The position numbers were made by a program, and so were the translations under genes. A model generated the notes under the pieces. The model saw only the letters and a program-made list of their open reading frames with translations, did no database searches and was not told where the DNA came from. Shown here in pieces: positions 23,885-31,659 of a stretch of 51,533 nt of DNA. The DNA is from Candidatus Woesearchaeota archaeon (lineage in GTDB: Archaea > Nanobdellota > Nanobdellia > Woesearchaeales > GW2011-AR4): NCBI GenBank assembly GCA_016181305.1, contig JACOZN010000014.1, forward strand, positions 1-51,533. The letters run 5' to 3'. The first letter of the stretch is position 1. Each line of letters starts with the position of its first letter.

Positions 23885-25153
23885 TTACCTTAAGCTGCTA
23901 AACGGTTTTTTTCTCTTTACGAAATCGCCGAAGGCTTTTATTGCGGCATTTTTTAAGTAAATATCGCCCTTTGCTCTGATTTCTTCTATTCCAATCTGCC
24001 TGTCTGACGCCGGGTAGACGCCGTCCAGATTATAGATATTCGCTTCTTTGGCATCATAAGCCCCCTCACAACCGCAAATAACTAGTACAGGTAAAGACCT
24101 TTCTTGTTCTACTTTTACTTTACGTGCAAGTTCTCCTACACGCATGACTGCCTTTCCCCTGAAAGTTGTATAATCTAGCCTGCCTTCACCGGTAACGACT
24201 ATATCCGCGTCTTCGATATGCTTTTTTAGCTGCACCAAGTCAGATACAAGATTAACGCCCTTTTCTATATACGCGCCCAAAAACACCAACAAGCCATATG
24301 AAAGCCCGCCTGCAGCGCCTGTTCCGCCTATATCCCTAAAATTCCTTCCGCCATAATCTGTACCCAAATGTGCCATTAGCTTATCGTAATAGGATGATAA
24401 ACCCCTTGTAGTTAGGTATCTTTCTGCAATATCCGCCAGTCTGCTCAAGTTCTTCTCAAGTGTCACTACCTGAGCATCTGTAGCGCCTTTTTGTTTTCCA
24501 AAAACATAAGAGGCGCCTTCCCCGCCTAATAATGGATTATTCACATCGCTGGCAACTTTTATTTCAGTCTGTGTAACAATTCTTTCCACCAATTTCCCCA
24601 AATCCCATCTTTCAATCTTTTCTATAGCCTCGTTGTTAATGTAGTGGGGCAGCTCGTTACCTTCTTTATCAAAAAATCTTACACCCAATGCCTGCACCAT
24701 TCCAACACCGCCGTCGTGGGAACCTGCTCCCCCTATACCTATTATCATTCTTTTATGACCTTTGTTAAAAGCATCTTTAATTAATTGGCCTACACCATAT
24801 GATGTGGTTAATAACGGATTTCTAAGCTCAGGCTCTATCAAATGCAATCCAGAAACTTTAGCCATTTCTATAAACGCAATTTTTTCGTCTTGGATTATGC
24901 TAAGATACTCGCCCATCACATCTCTGCCGAGGGGATCAATGGCATCAACAGGAATATATTTTCCGCCTATGCTGGAATCAAAAATAGCGTCTATAGTGCC
25001 TTGCCCGCCGTCTCCGATAGGGACTATGTCAAACTGTGGCTGCTTCAGCTTCTTGGCACTGCAATACTCTATAATGGCATCTCTTATTATCTCAGCTATC
25101 TCTTTTGAGGCTTTCCATTCCTTGAATGAGTTTGGAGATATGACTATTTTCAT
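23885..25153 (-). CDS. Glycerate kinase (GK-I / GarK-GlxK type)
   Basis: A 422-residue kinase phosphorylating glycerate, probably to 2-phosphoglycerate, the substrate of the enolase in this window. Family signatures: VISPNSFKEWKAS at the N-terminus, IPIGDGGQGT (IVPIGDGGQGT here; usual GDGGEGT), IIGIGGAGSHDGGVGM, KVASDVNNPLLGGEGA, GTGAAGGLSYGLL and VVTGEGRLDYTTFRGKA. The Glu-to-Gln change in the GGEGT motif is notable but lies in a region tolerant of change. The enzyme is typical of bacteria; many archaea use a different 2-kinase, so transfer is possible. It ends 15 bases from the convergent REC-HAD gene. Confidence 0.85.
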   Translation of the reverse strand: MKIVISPNSFKEWKASKEIAEIIRDAIIEYCSAKKLKQPQFDIVPIGDGGQGTIDAIFDSSIGGKYIPVDAIDPLGRDVMGEYLSIIQDEKIAFIEMAKVSGLHLIEPELRNPLLTTSYGVGQLIKDAFNKGHKRMIIGIGGAGSHDGGVGMVQALGVRFFDKEGNELPHYINNEAIEKIERWDLGKLVERIVTQTEIKVASDVNNPLLGGEGASYVFGKQKGATDAQVVTLEKNLSRLADIAERYLTTRGLSSYYDKLMAHLGTDYGGRNFRDIGGTGAAGGLSYGLLVFLGAYIEKGVNLVSDLVQLKKHIEDADIVVTGEGRLDYTTFRGKAVMRVGELARKVKVEQERSLPVLVICGCEGAYDAKEANIYNLDGVYPASDRQIGIEEIRAKGDIYLKNAAIKAFGDFVKRKKPFSSLR

Positions 25154-25233
25154 TTTACACTAAAACCCAGATAATCACGTTTTATCACTAAGAAGGCATA
25201 ATTATTTAAAAATTTATTGCTTTTGGCATCATA

Positions 25234-26151
25234 TTACCCAGACTCCAGATTGAACTCGATGAGGCTGTCGATTAGTTCTTTTATTCTTCGGTGAATTGTG
25301 GCAAGAAAATATACAATGTCATAATTTGTATTCTTTGCACGGAATAATTTTTGCGGTTCTAAATCCTTTATTTTTAAGAATAAACTGTTCAATTTAGCCT
25401 TGTCAAAATTATAAAATAATTCATAAAATTCCTGTAATATTCCATTTATTTTTTCAAAACTTTTTAAGATTTCTTTATTGAAGGATTTTATATTGTAACT
25501 ATACTGGACTGCCATTAAACTGTATTGGTCTGCCAAAGCCTCAAGCGACCTAATGAAGTGATAATAGTAGATTGTTTTTTTTGGGCTGTCTAATCCTTTC
25601 GTCAATAAAAGCCTACTACAAAAATTTGTCATTTTATTTATACTCCTATCTACCACCAGAGCGTTTCTTAAAGCTTTAGCATCCTGATTTTTAATAGCAT
25701 TTAGTATGTCATTTGCTGAAGTAATAAGTAAAAGGAAAGTTCTTCTTAAAGCGCTGTCAAAACCAGTAGGCGGACCGCCCGAAAGGTCTTTGATGATAAA
25801 GAAATTTTTGCCTTGATTTATTAATTCGTAACCAATTGTTTGGTCATGCATCTTGAGAATTATATATTCCAAAAGGTCGTTATAACCTTCAGAATCACAA
25901 ATCACTTTCAATTCGTTTACCCCATCTCTGTAACTGCTTGTGACATACCTCTCGGCTATGTTCTTCAAATGCGGAGGCTTCAGTTCTATTTGAGCGGGCT
26001 CAAGTTTGCCTTCTGTGCTTACCACAATCTTATTCCCATTCTCCTCCACCTCCATTTCATCGCCCTTCTTAACCCCGTACTTCTGGGTCCATTTCCTAGG
26101 CAGAGAAATCAGCTGCGTCGAGTTTGCAATCTGTATTACTTTTCTTTTCAA
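25234..26151 (-). CDS. AbrB-PhoU phosphate-uptake regulator
   Basis: A 305-residue archaeal regulator. Residues 1-50 form a SpoVT/AbrB DNA-binding domain (KRKVIQIANSTQLISLPRKW, then GVKKGDEMEVEENGNKIVV). The rest is all-helical with a PhoU-like repeat (about 130-300). Such fusions are thought to control phosphate transport genes in archaea, but no Pst genes are in the window. The start is TTG 26151, preceded by a strong Shine-Dalgarno GGGGGTG (RC of 26157-26163). A TATA-like box (RC of about 26185-26193) gives a ~12-nt leader. A palindrome just upstream may be its own operator. Confidence 0.78.
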   Translation of the reverse strand: MKRKVIQIANSTQLISLPRKWTQKYGVKKGDEMEVEENGNKIVVSTEGKLEPAQIELKPPHLKNIAERYVTSSYRDGVNELKVICDSEGYNDLLEYIILKMHDQTIGYELINQGKNFFIIKDLSGGPPTGFDSALRRTFLLLITSANDILNAIKNQDAKALRNALVVDRSINKMTNFCSRLLLTKGLDSPKKTIYYYHFIRSLEALADQYSLMAVQYSYNIKSFNKEILKSFEKINGILQEFYELFYNFDKAKLNSLFLKIKDLEPQKLFRAKNTNYDIVYFLATIHRRIKELIDSLIEFNLESG

Positions 26152-26156
26152 TTTAA

Positions 26157-26250
26157 CACCCCCAAATTATAAATAATAATGAGTAAATTATAAATGAACT
26201 TAAACAATTTAAGCTAATTTAAATAATAAAAATATACTTTAAGCTATTAT
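26157..26250 (-). promoter_or_regulatory. Promoter and palindromes upstream of the AbrB-PhoU gene
   Basis: Reading leftward: Shine-Dalgarno GGGGGTG (26157-26163), TATA-like box (about 26185-26193), then a perfect inverted repeat CTTAAA-CAA-TTTAAG (26199-26213). The next segment repeats TTTAAGCTA (26208-26216) at about 26238-26246 and holds ACTTTA/TAAAGT arms. A dimeric regulator, perhaps the AbrB protein itself, could bind. Further AT-rich sequence to about 26380 shows no gene. Confidence 0.4.
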
Positions 26251-26455
26251 AAAGTCCCCCTTCAGTCTTTATAGCAGATTAAGCAAATATAAGCCTATTT
26301 ATAAATTTTTCTGTTTTATATAAATTTTATAGCATTTATAAAGTTTAAGGGCAAATTATATAAAAACCATTAGCTCTACTCTTCAGGCATAGGTTGTTCT
26401 ATGTAAAGAGGCTTTAGAAAAAAGGTGAGAAGCTAGCTATAGGCATGGGCGAGGC

Positions 26456-26581
26456 ATGAAAATGAACAGGAGAGACATGGCAAAGTTTGTAGAGGTAAAA
26501 GAGGTATTGGATGCAGGGGAAGAAGAGGACAGCTTTGGCTTCATCACAAACGACGTGACTGAAGAATTAAAATACAAATAG
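26456..26581 (+). CDS. Possible 41-residue acidic small protein
   Basis: A short ORF starting MKMNRRDMAKFVEVKEVLDA and ending with an acidic stretch and TEELKYK. Codon use looks coding, and a GCGAGG lies just upstream of ATG 26456 (an alternative start is 26462). A GGTGAG at about 26422 is too far to help. No family recognised. It is the only plausible gene in the 900 bases between the PhoU-like gene and purF. Confidence 0.35.
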   Translation: MKMNRRDMAKFVEVKEVLDAGEEEDSFGFITNDVTEELKYK

Positions 26582-27054
26582 GGGGCTTAAATGAGTTTGT
26601 CGCTTTAATAAAAGTTCTGGTTCTTTTAAATATTTATAGGAGTTTTATTCAAATAACTCATTAAAAAATAAAACAAAAATCAATCCAATTACGACATAAA
26701 AAATTAAAAACAACGAGAGCGACTTTGTGATTTCCAAGCAAGAAGAAAGTAATCCGCTTTTAATGTATCTTGCGCCGAGGAGGAGCACAAACAAAGCGAC
26801 TTCCACAGCAGAATGCCGAGGCGCACAATATATTGCGAGCGATAGCGAGCAGATTGAAAATAAAAGTTAAATTCAAAAACAAATTCTGCCGCAGGCAGAT
26901 TGAATTTTTTAATATTTGGCATAAAACTTAACTTTAAACCCTGCCTTTCTTTTCCATATAGAAACCAAAATTTTATATAAATTATAAATTTTCTCTTAAA
27001 AATGCGAAACATTTATATAAATAAAACATCTTACAATCCAATCATGGGGGCAAC
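26582..27054. other. Non-coding stretch upstream of purF with higher-GC core
   Basis: About 470 bases without a convincing gene. The core (about 26710-26860) is richer in GC than its AT-rich flanks. It has an octamer AGCGACTT twice (near 26712 and 26795), paired TGCGCC/GGCGCA (26771-26776, 26820-26825) and GCGAGC-GATA-GCGAGC. To the right, nested arms AAAGTTAA and ATTCAA pair with TTGAAT and TTAACTTT around CTGCC-GCA-GGCAG (about 26886-26898). It could be a small structured RNA or a dispersed repeat. The purF promoter (CATTTATATAAAT, about 27010-27022) ends the region. Confidence 0.4.
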
Positions 27055-28596
27055 ATGTCGGGTGAGGCAAATCATCAATGCGGCATAGCTGCCGTTTACA
27101 TCAGGGAAAACGGCGACTCGGCCAACAAAGCGCTGTTCTACCTCTACAAGCTTCTTCTTAACCAGCAAAACAGGGGGCAGTTAAGCGCAGGCATTACAAC
27201 ATACAATCCGCAAAGAATGCAGATTCTTGAAACATACAAGGAACTTGGTCCAGTAAATGAAGTTTTTAAGACAAGCGACAGGCAGCAGTCATTGGAAATT
27301 TTCAAAAGATATTCAGGAAACAAGGGCATTGGGCATACAAGGTATGCGACATCAGGAAGCGAGGAAAGAAGCCTTGCGCAGCCTTTTGAGAGGCATCATG
27401 GAAGGAAATGGAAATGGTTTTCATTCTGCTGGAACGGAAACCTTGCAAACTATCAGGAGCTGAAGCAGCACCTTATGGAAAAGGCAGACTACCATATTGT
27501 CTACAACACAGACACTGAAATTCTGATGCACTATATTTCAAGGGAGCTTAAAGGCTCTGTGCGCCCGAATCTTGTCAAGGTTTTCACGAGGCTGGCGCAA
27601 AAGCTTGACGGCTGCTTCAACATAGCTTTCATGAACGCCTTTGGCGAGATGATAATTATTCGCGACCCTTATGGCTTTCGCCCGATTGTCTATGGCTGGA
27701 AAGACGACATGTTCCTTGTTGCCTCCGAGTCAAATGCGCTGATCAACTGCGGGGTTACAGAATACAAGCATCTTGAGCCCGGGCACCTGATTTATGTGAA
27801 GAACGGGCACGTTGAAATAAAGAAATACGCCGAAAGCCCGAGAAAAGCGCATTGCATGTTCGAATGGGTTTACTTTGCAAACGTAAGCTCTGTGCTTGAC
27901 GGGCAGTCTGTCTACATAACAAGGTCAAATCTCGGCAAGGAGCTTGCAAGGCAGGAAACCGAGAAAATAGACGAGAATATCCTTATTGTGCCTGTTCCTG
28001 ACACGGCAAAAGCGGCAGGCAACTCAATGGCTTACGAGCTTAAGCTGCCCGAGGCAGAGGGCCTGATAAGAAACAGGTTTGTAGGCAGGACTTTCATCGA
28101 GGGCTCTGCAAGGGAAGACCGGGTTCAGAACAAGTATACTGCCTTAAGGGAGATACTCAAGGGCAAGAAAGTGATTCTGGTGGATGACAGCATAGTAAGG
28201 GGATCAACAACAAAGCAGCTTATCACCTACATCAAAAAGGTTGGCGGGGCAAAAGAGGTTCATGTCAGGATTTCATGCCCGCCCATAAGGGGGCCGTGCT
28301 TTTACGGCATTGACATGTCGACAGTTTCAGAGCTGCTTGTGCCAAGATACGAGGGAGAGCCTAAAAAAGGAGAAGTTTCAAAGGAAGTTATTGCAAAGAT
28401 TGCCAAAGACTTAGGAGCAGATTCACTGCATTACCAGAGCATCCAAGGGCTGGTTAAGAGCATCGGCAAGCCCGCCAAAGACCTGTGCATGGCATGCATA
28501 ACAGGAGAGTATCCAACACCTCATGGAAAGAAATTATATCTCAAGGCATGGGACAATTTCAGGAAAGGCATAAAGGAAAGGACTTATGCGTGCTGA
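27055..28596 (+). CDS. purF: Amidophosphoribosyltransferase
   Basis: A 513-residue first enzyme of purine synthesis, making phosphoribosylamine from PRPP and glutamine. A short propeptide (MSGEANHQ) precedes Cys9, the glutaminase nucleophile in HQCGIAAVY. Further N-terminal motifs are GIGHTRYATSG and FCWNGNLANYQ. The phosphoribosyltransferase half has PVPDTAKAAG, RTFIEGSAREDRVQNKY and the PRPP loop VILVDDSIVRGSTTKQ. C-terminal cysteines (CPPIRGPCFYG, LCMACI) fit a Fe-S form. GGGGG at 27046-27050 acts as Shine-Dalgarno before ATG 27055. PRPP would come from prs in this window. Confidence 0.95.
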   Translation: MSGEANHQCGIAAVYIRENGDSANKALFYLYKLLLNQQNRGQLSAGITTYNPQRMQILETYKELGPVNEVFKTSDRQQSLEIFKRYSGNKGIGHTRYATSGSEERSLAQPFERHHGRKWKWFSFCWNGNLANYQELKQHLMEKADYHIVYNTDTEILMHYISRELKGSVRPNLVKVFTRLAQKLDGCFNIAFMNAFGEMIIIRDPYGFRPIVYGWKDDMFLVASESNALINCGVTEYKHLEPGHLIYVKNGHVEIKKYAESPRKAHCMFEWVYFANVSSVLDGQSVYITRSNLGKELARQETEKIDENILIVPVPDTAKAAGNSMAYELKLPEAEGLIRNRFVGRTFIEGSAREDRVQNKYTALREILKGKKVILVDDSIVRGSTTKQLITYIKKVGGAKEVHVRISCPPIRGPCFYGIDMSTVSELLVPRYEGEPKKGEVSKEVIAKIAKDLGADSLHYQSIQGLVKSIGKPAKDLCMACITGEYPTPHGKKLYLKAWDNFRKGIKERTYAC

Positions 28597-28599
28597 AAA

Positions 28600-28920
28600 T
28601 TAACGATATTCTTCCAGATACTCTACCACCCTATGCTTGCCATCCAATCCTTTTATTATCTTGTACCTGCCTTGTTCATAACGGCTTAAGTGCCGTGATA
28701 AACAAGCCCCGTGTGCATCATCCTCAACAGGTACTTCTATTTCATTGACAACCAAATTCGGATTTTTTTTGATATGATCTAGCAAACTAGAAGCCTGCTG
28801 CGCACATCTTTTGTCAATCTCAGTTACAGCAGAATAAGCTGGTGTGCTTAAAGCCTGCAAAACAGTGAAAACAAGCCCGCCCGTTATTGCTGTTATTGGT
28901 ACTACTTTATTTCTAACCAT
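28600..28920 (-). CDS. Hypothetical secreted protein
   Basis: A 106-residue protein with an N-terminal hydrophobic segment (about residues 8-25) ending STPAYSA, a plausible signal-peptidase site. The mature part is polar, with two cysteines (about 39 and 73) that could pair outside the cell, and ends YLEEYR. No family recognised. GGTGGAG lies immediately before ATG 28920, unusually close. It follows the cold-shock gene by 42 bases on the same strand and may share its transcript. Converges with purF (3-base gap). Confidence 0.5.
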   Translation of the reverse strand: MVRNKVVPITAITGGLVFTVLQALSTPAYSAVTEIDKRCAQQASSLLDHIKKNPNLVVNEIEVPVEDDAHGACLSRHLSRYEQGRYKIIKGLDGKHRVVEYLEEYR

Positions 28921-28962
28921 ACTCCACCATGGCTTAAGTTTTTTTGAATTAACTAAGAAATA

Positions 28963-29157
28963 TTATACCTTCTCCACTTCCTCTGCTTTCAGGCCCCTGT
29001 CGCCCTCGACAGCTTTGAAAGAAACCTTGTCGCCTTCTGTTATTGATGTGCCTTCCTTCAATCCGCTTGAATGCACAAAATATTCCTTGCCGTCGTCTCC
29101 TGCAATGAAGCCGAAATGCTTCATGCTGTTAAAAAATTTCACAGTTCCTTCAACCAT
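28963..29157 (-). CDS. Cold-shock-domain protein (CspA family)
   Basis: A 64-residue single-stranded nucleic-acid binding protein. RNP1-like KHFGFIAGD and RNP2-like EYFVHSSG are both visible, as are the opening MVEGTVKFFN and closing GLKAEEVEKV. Compared with the bacterial KGFGFI, the site has KHFGFI. The start at 29157 is set by the strong Shine-Dalgarno GGAGG about 8 nt upstream and by family length; the longer frame runs into the upstream gene. Coupled to the zinc-ribbon gene, whose stop is one base before the start. Confidence 0.88.
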   Translation of the reverse strand: MVEGTVKFFNSMKHFGFIAGDDGKEYFVHSSGLKEGTSITEGDKVSFKAVEGDRGLKAEEVEKV

Positions 29158-29158
29158 A

Positions 29159-29311
29159 TCACTTCCCTCCTTGCTTAAACTTGCTTGTACAGGCTTTGCA
29201 GTAGTTTCTTGAAGCATACCTTTGGTCCAAGTCAACAACAAACCTTTCCTTGCATGCCCTGCAAAACCCTATTATCTTGTACAGCCTTGCAGGCTTTTTT
29301 GCCTTTTTCAT
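29159..29311 (-). CDS. Small zinc-ribbon protein
   Basis: A 50-residue basic protein with two CxxC pairs, FCRAC (residues 16-20) and YCKAC (38-41), spaced like a treble-clef or ribbon zinc site. The flanks are lysine and arginine rich (MKKAKKPARLYK at the start). No named family. A TATA-like box (RC of about 29335-29343) fits leaderless initiation at 29311. One base separates it from the cold-shock gene, whose Shine-Dalgarno lies inside this gene's last codons, so the two are translationally linked. An RNA- or ribosome-linked role is a guess from this context. Confidence 0.7.
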   Translation of the reverse strand: MKKAKKPARLYKIIGFCRACKERFVVDLDQRYASRNYCKACTSKFKQGGK

Positions 29312-29349
29312 CACAAGTGTATAGCTGGCTGCTTTAAAATACTATGCAT

Positions 29350-30888
29350 TTATTCATACTCAATCGTCGCTGGCGGTTTTTGTGAAATATCATACAAAAC
29401 CCTGTTCACGCCCCTAATCTCATTAATGATTCTGTTTGAAATTTTCTCAAGCAATTCATTCGGCAGCCTTGCCCAGTCTGCTGTCATTGCATCGAGGCTT
29501 GTTACTGCCCTCAAGGAAATCACATATTCATAAGTCCTTGAGTCCCCCATGACGCCAACAGCCTTTACAGGCAGCAAAGCAGCGAATGCCTGCCATGTCT
29601 TGCTGTAATAGCCTGATTTTTTCAATTCATCAATAAAAATGAAATCAGCATCCCTCAAAATGCTCAGCCTTTCTTCTATAACCTCGCCCAAAATCCTGAT
29701 TGCAAGCCCTGGCCCCGGGAATGGATGCCTGTTCAGTATCTCGTCCGGGACTTTAAGCTCTTTTCCAAGCTTTCTGACTTCGTCCTTGTAGAATTCCTTC
29801 AATGGCTCGATAATCCTGAGCACCATTTTCTCCGGCAGAGTTACATTGTGGTGGCTTTTGATTTTTGACGCGAATTTGCTTGGCTGTGCGCTCTCAATCC
29901 TGTCGGGGTAGATTGTGCCCTGCCCGAGAAACTTGATGTTTTTGTGTTTTTTTCCGAGTTCTGCAACCTTGCTTTCAAAAACCTCAATGAAAGTGTGCCC
30001 TATTATCTTTCTTTTTTCCTCCGGCTCTGCAACGCCTTTTAATCGCTCCAAAAATATTTGCGAAGCATCGACAAAATAAAAATGCCTGAAATTCAGCTTT
30101 TTCTCAAAGAAATTTTTTACCTCTTCAGCCTCATTCTTTCTTATCAAGCCGTGGTCGACAAAAACACAATAAAGGCGGTTGCCGACTGCCCTGTGAAGCA
30201 GTGTTGCAGCAACGGTGCTGTCAACGCCGCCTGAGACTCCCATTATCACTGAATTCTTCCCGACTTCTTTTTTTATTTCCCTGATCAGTTTTTTTGAAGC
30301 GCTTTTTATGTGCCAGTCTCTTTTTGCCCTGCAGATGTCAAAGACAAAATTTCTCAGGATTTCGCCTCCTCTTGGCGTGTGCGCGACTTCTGCATGGAAT
30401 TGAATCCCGTAAAGCCTTTTCCCGCTGTTCTCAAAGGCCGCTATATGGCACGAGTCTGTTGACGCCAATATATCAAAATCATCCGGCAGTTTTGCAACCA
30501 AGTCGCCATGGCTCATCCAAACCTGCTCTTTTTTTGACAAGCCCTTCAGCAATTTCCCGTTTTTTTTGATGTAAATCGTTTTACTTCCGAATTCCTTTAA
30601 TTTTCCTGCTAAAACCTCACCCCCGGCAAATTTTCCAATCAATTGAAGGCCGTAGCAGATTCCCAGCACTGGAATCCCCAATCCAAGAACTTTTCTCTCC
30701 ATGCTTGGCGCGTTATGCTCATAGACGCTAGCCGGGCCTCCTGAAAGTATGATTCCATCAGGCTTCAGTTTGCCAATCTCCTTTAAAGAAACGTCGCAAG
30801 GAAGAATTTCCGCGTAAACTCCAAAATCACGCACTCTTCTTGCTATCAAATGGCAATACTGCCCGCCGAAGTTAAGGACTAAAATCAT
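29350..30888 (-). CDS. guaA: GMP synthase, glutamine-hydrolysing (single chain)
   Basis: A 512-residue enzyme converting XMP to GMP. The N-terminal class I glutamine amidotransferase has LNFGGQYCHLIARRVR, ILSGGPASVYE, the nucleophile in GICYGLQ and GIQFHAEVAHT. The ATP pyrophosphatase domain follows with VSGGVDSTVAATLL, and the C-terminal dimerisation domain has RHPFPGPGLAIRILGE and closes KPPATIEYE. Many archaea encode the two domains as separate genes; here they are fused, as in bacteria and several DPANN. Last gene of the operon purP / purP-like / S-layer-domain / guaA, one base after the preceding stop. Confidence 0.95.
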   Translation of the reverse strand: MILVLNFGGQYCHLIARRVRDFGVYAEILPCDVSLKEIGKLKPDGIILSGGPASVYEHNAPSMERKVLGLGIPVLGICYGLQLIGKFAGGEVLAGKLKEFGSKTIYIKKNGKLLKGLSKKEQVWMSHGDLVAKLPDDFDILASTDSCHIAAFENSGKRLYGIQFHAEVAHTPRGGEILRNFVFDICRAKRDWHIKSASKKLIREIKKEVGKNSVIMGVSGGVDSTVAATLLHRAVGNRLYCVFVDHGLIRKNEAEEVKNFFEKKLNFRHFYFVDASQIFLERLKGVAEPEEKRKIIGHTFIEVFESKVAELGKKHKNIKFLGQGTIYPDRIESAQPSKFASKIKSHHNVTLPEKMVLRIIEPLKEFYKDEVRKLGKELKVPDEILNRHPFPGPGLAIRILGEVIEERLSILRDADFIFIDELKKSGYYSKTWQAFAALLPVKAVGVMGDSRTYEYVISLRAVTSLDAMTADWARLPNELLEKISNRIINEIRGVNRVLYDISQKPPATIEYE

Positions 30889-30889
30889 T

Positions 30890-31657
30890 TTATTTAAACA
30901 ATGATAAAACCCAATTTACAATCTTATTTATTATGCTGGGCTCTTTATTTTGAGCTTGTTGTTGCCCTGTTTGCATGGATTTGTTCTCGACAATACCGGA
31001 TTCCAAATTTACTTTTAGTTTCTCTTTGCTTTTATCTGATATTTTTTTGTTGAGCTCGTCAATAATCATCTTCTTTTCTTCTTCCATGCTGGTTTGTTTG
31101 GTTTGCTCTTGTGAATTTTCCTGCCCTTCCTCAGTTTTCTGCCCGGAAGCCTGTTTTGGCTCTTCCTCGACTGCAACCAAATACTCATTGCCGTCCAAGC
31201 CGTATTTTTTGTAATTAACAAGAACGTTGACAGCTTCCCGTGTTGCCTTGTCTGTATGCCCAGCTACAATGATATGGTTGTATTTATCATACTCAAATAA
31301 TCTTATTACAGCCTTGCCATTTCCAGCAAAATTGTCGCACGGCTGCGGATAGCCCATAATCTGTGCAGACACATTATTGTGGCATGGGCTTCCTATGGAG
31401 ATTATGCTTTGATTTAAAGAGCTGATTTCGCTTGCCAGCTTTGAAGCGCCCTGAACCTGACTTTCAGTCTCGCTGCCAAAAAACAAGACAAGGCTGCTTT
31501 GCGCAATGACATCCGATGAAGGCGCCCTGTTGCCAACAACTATGGCGGCATTTAATTTGCCATCTTCAATAAACATCTCGGGAAAATCGGACAAATCATT
31601 CGCATAGACGAAGCTAGTTAAGAGAATAAACATTGCCAAATAAACTATATTTTTCAT
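30890..31657 (-). CDS. Small secreted S-layer-domain protein
   Basis: A 255-residue protein related to both ends of the large S-layer protein at 241-2799 but without its ~650-residue middle. Residues 1-19 form a signal peptide ending VYA. DLSDFPEMFIEDGKL and AAIVVGN match the N-terminal half. GASKLASEISSL and IISIGSPCHNN match the C-terminal half (GAAKLASEVSDI, GGPCANA). A polar Gln/Glu-rich linker follows, then an amphipathic tail (IINKIVNWVLSLFK) that could touch the membrane. Start chosen at ATG 31657, three bases after the purP-like stop. Embedded in the purine operon with 1-3 base gaps. Confidence 0.72.
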   Translation of the reverse strand: MKNIVYLAMFILLTSFVYANDLSDFPEMFIEDGKLNAAIVVGNRAPSSDVIAQSSLVLFFGSETESQVQGASKLASEISSLNQSIISIGSPCHNNVSAQIMGYPQPCDNFAGNGKAVIRLFEYDKYNHIIVAGHTDKATREAVNVLVNYKKYGLDGNEYLVAVEEEPKQASGQKTEEGQENSQEQTKQTSMEEEKKMIIDELNKKISDKSKEKLKVNLESGIVENKSMQTGQQQAQNKEPSIINKIVNWVLSLFK

Positions 31658-31659
31658 TT

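Noticed and set aside
26704-27012. 102-residue minus-strand ORF upstream of purF
   Set aside because: Composition is unlike a protein of this genome (many Phe, Ser, Cys and Leu in no domain pattern), it has no Shine-Dalgarno or TATA at the right distance, and it runs through hairpin and octamer repeats.
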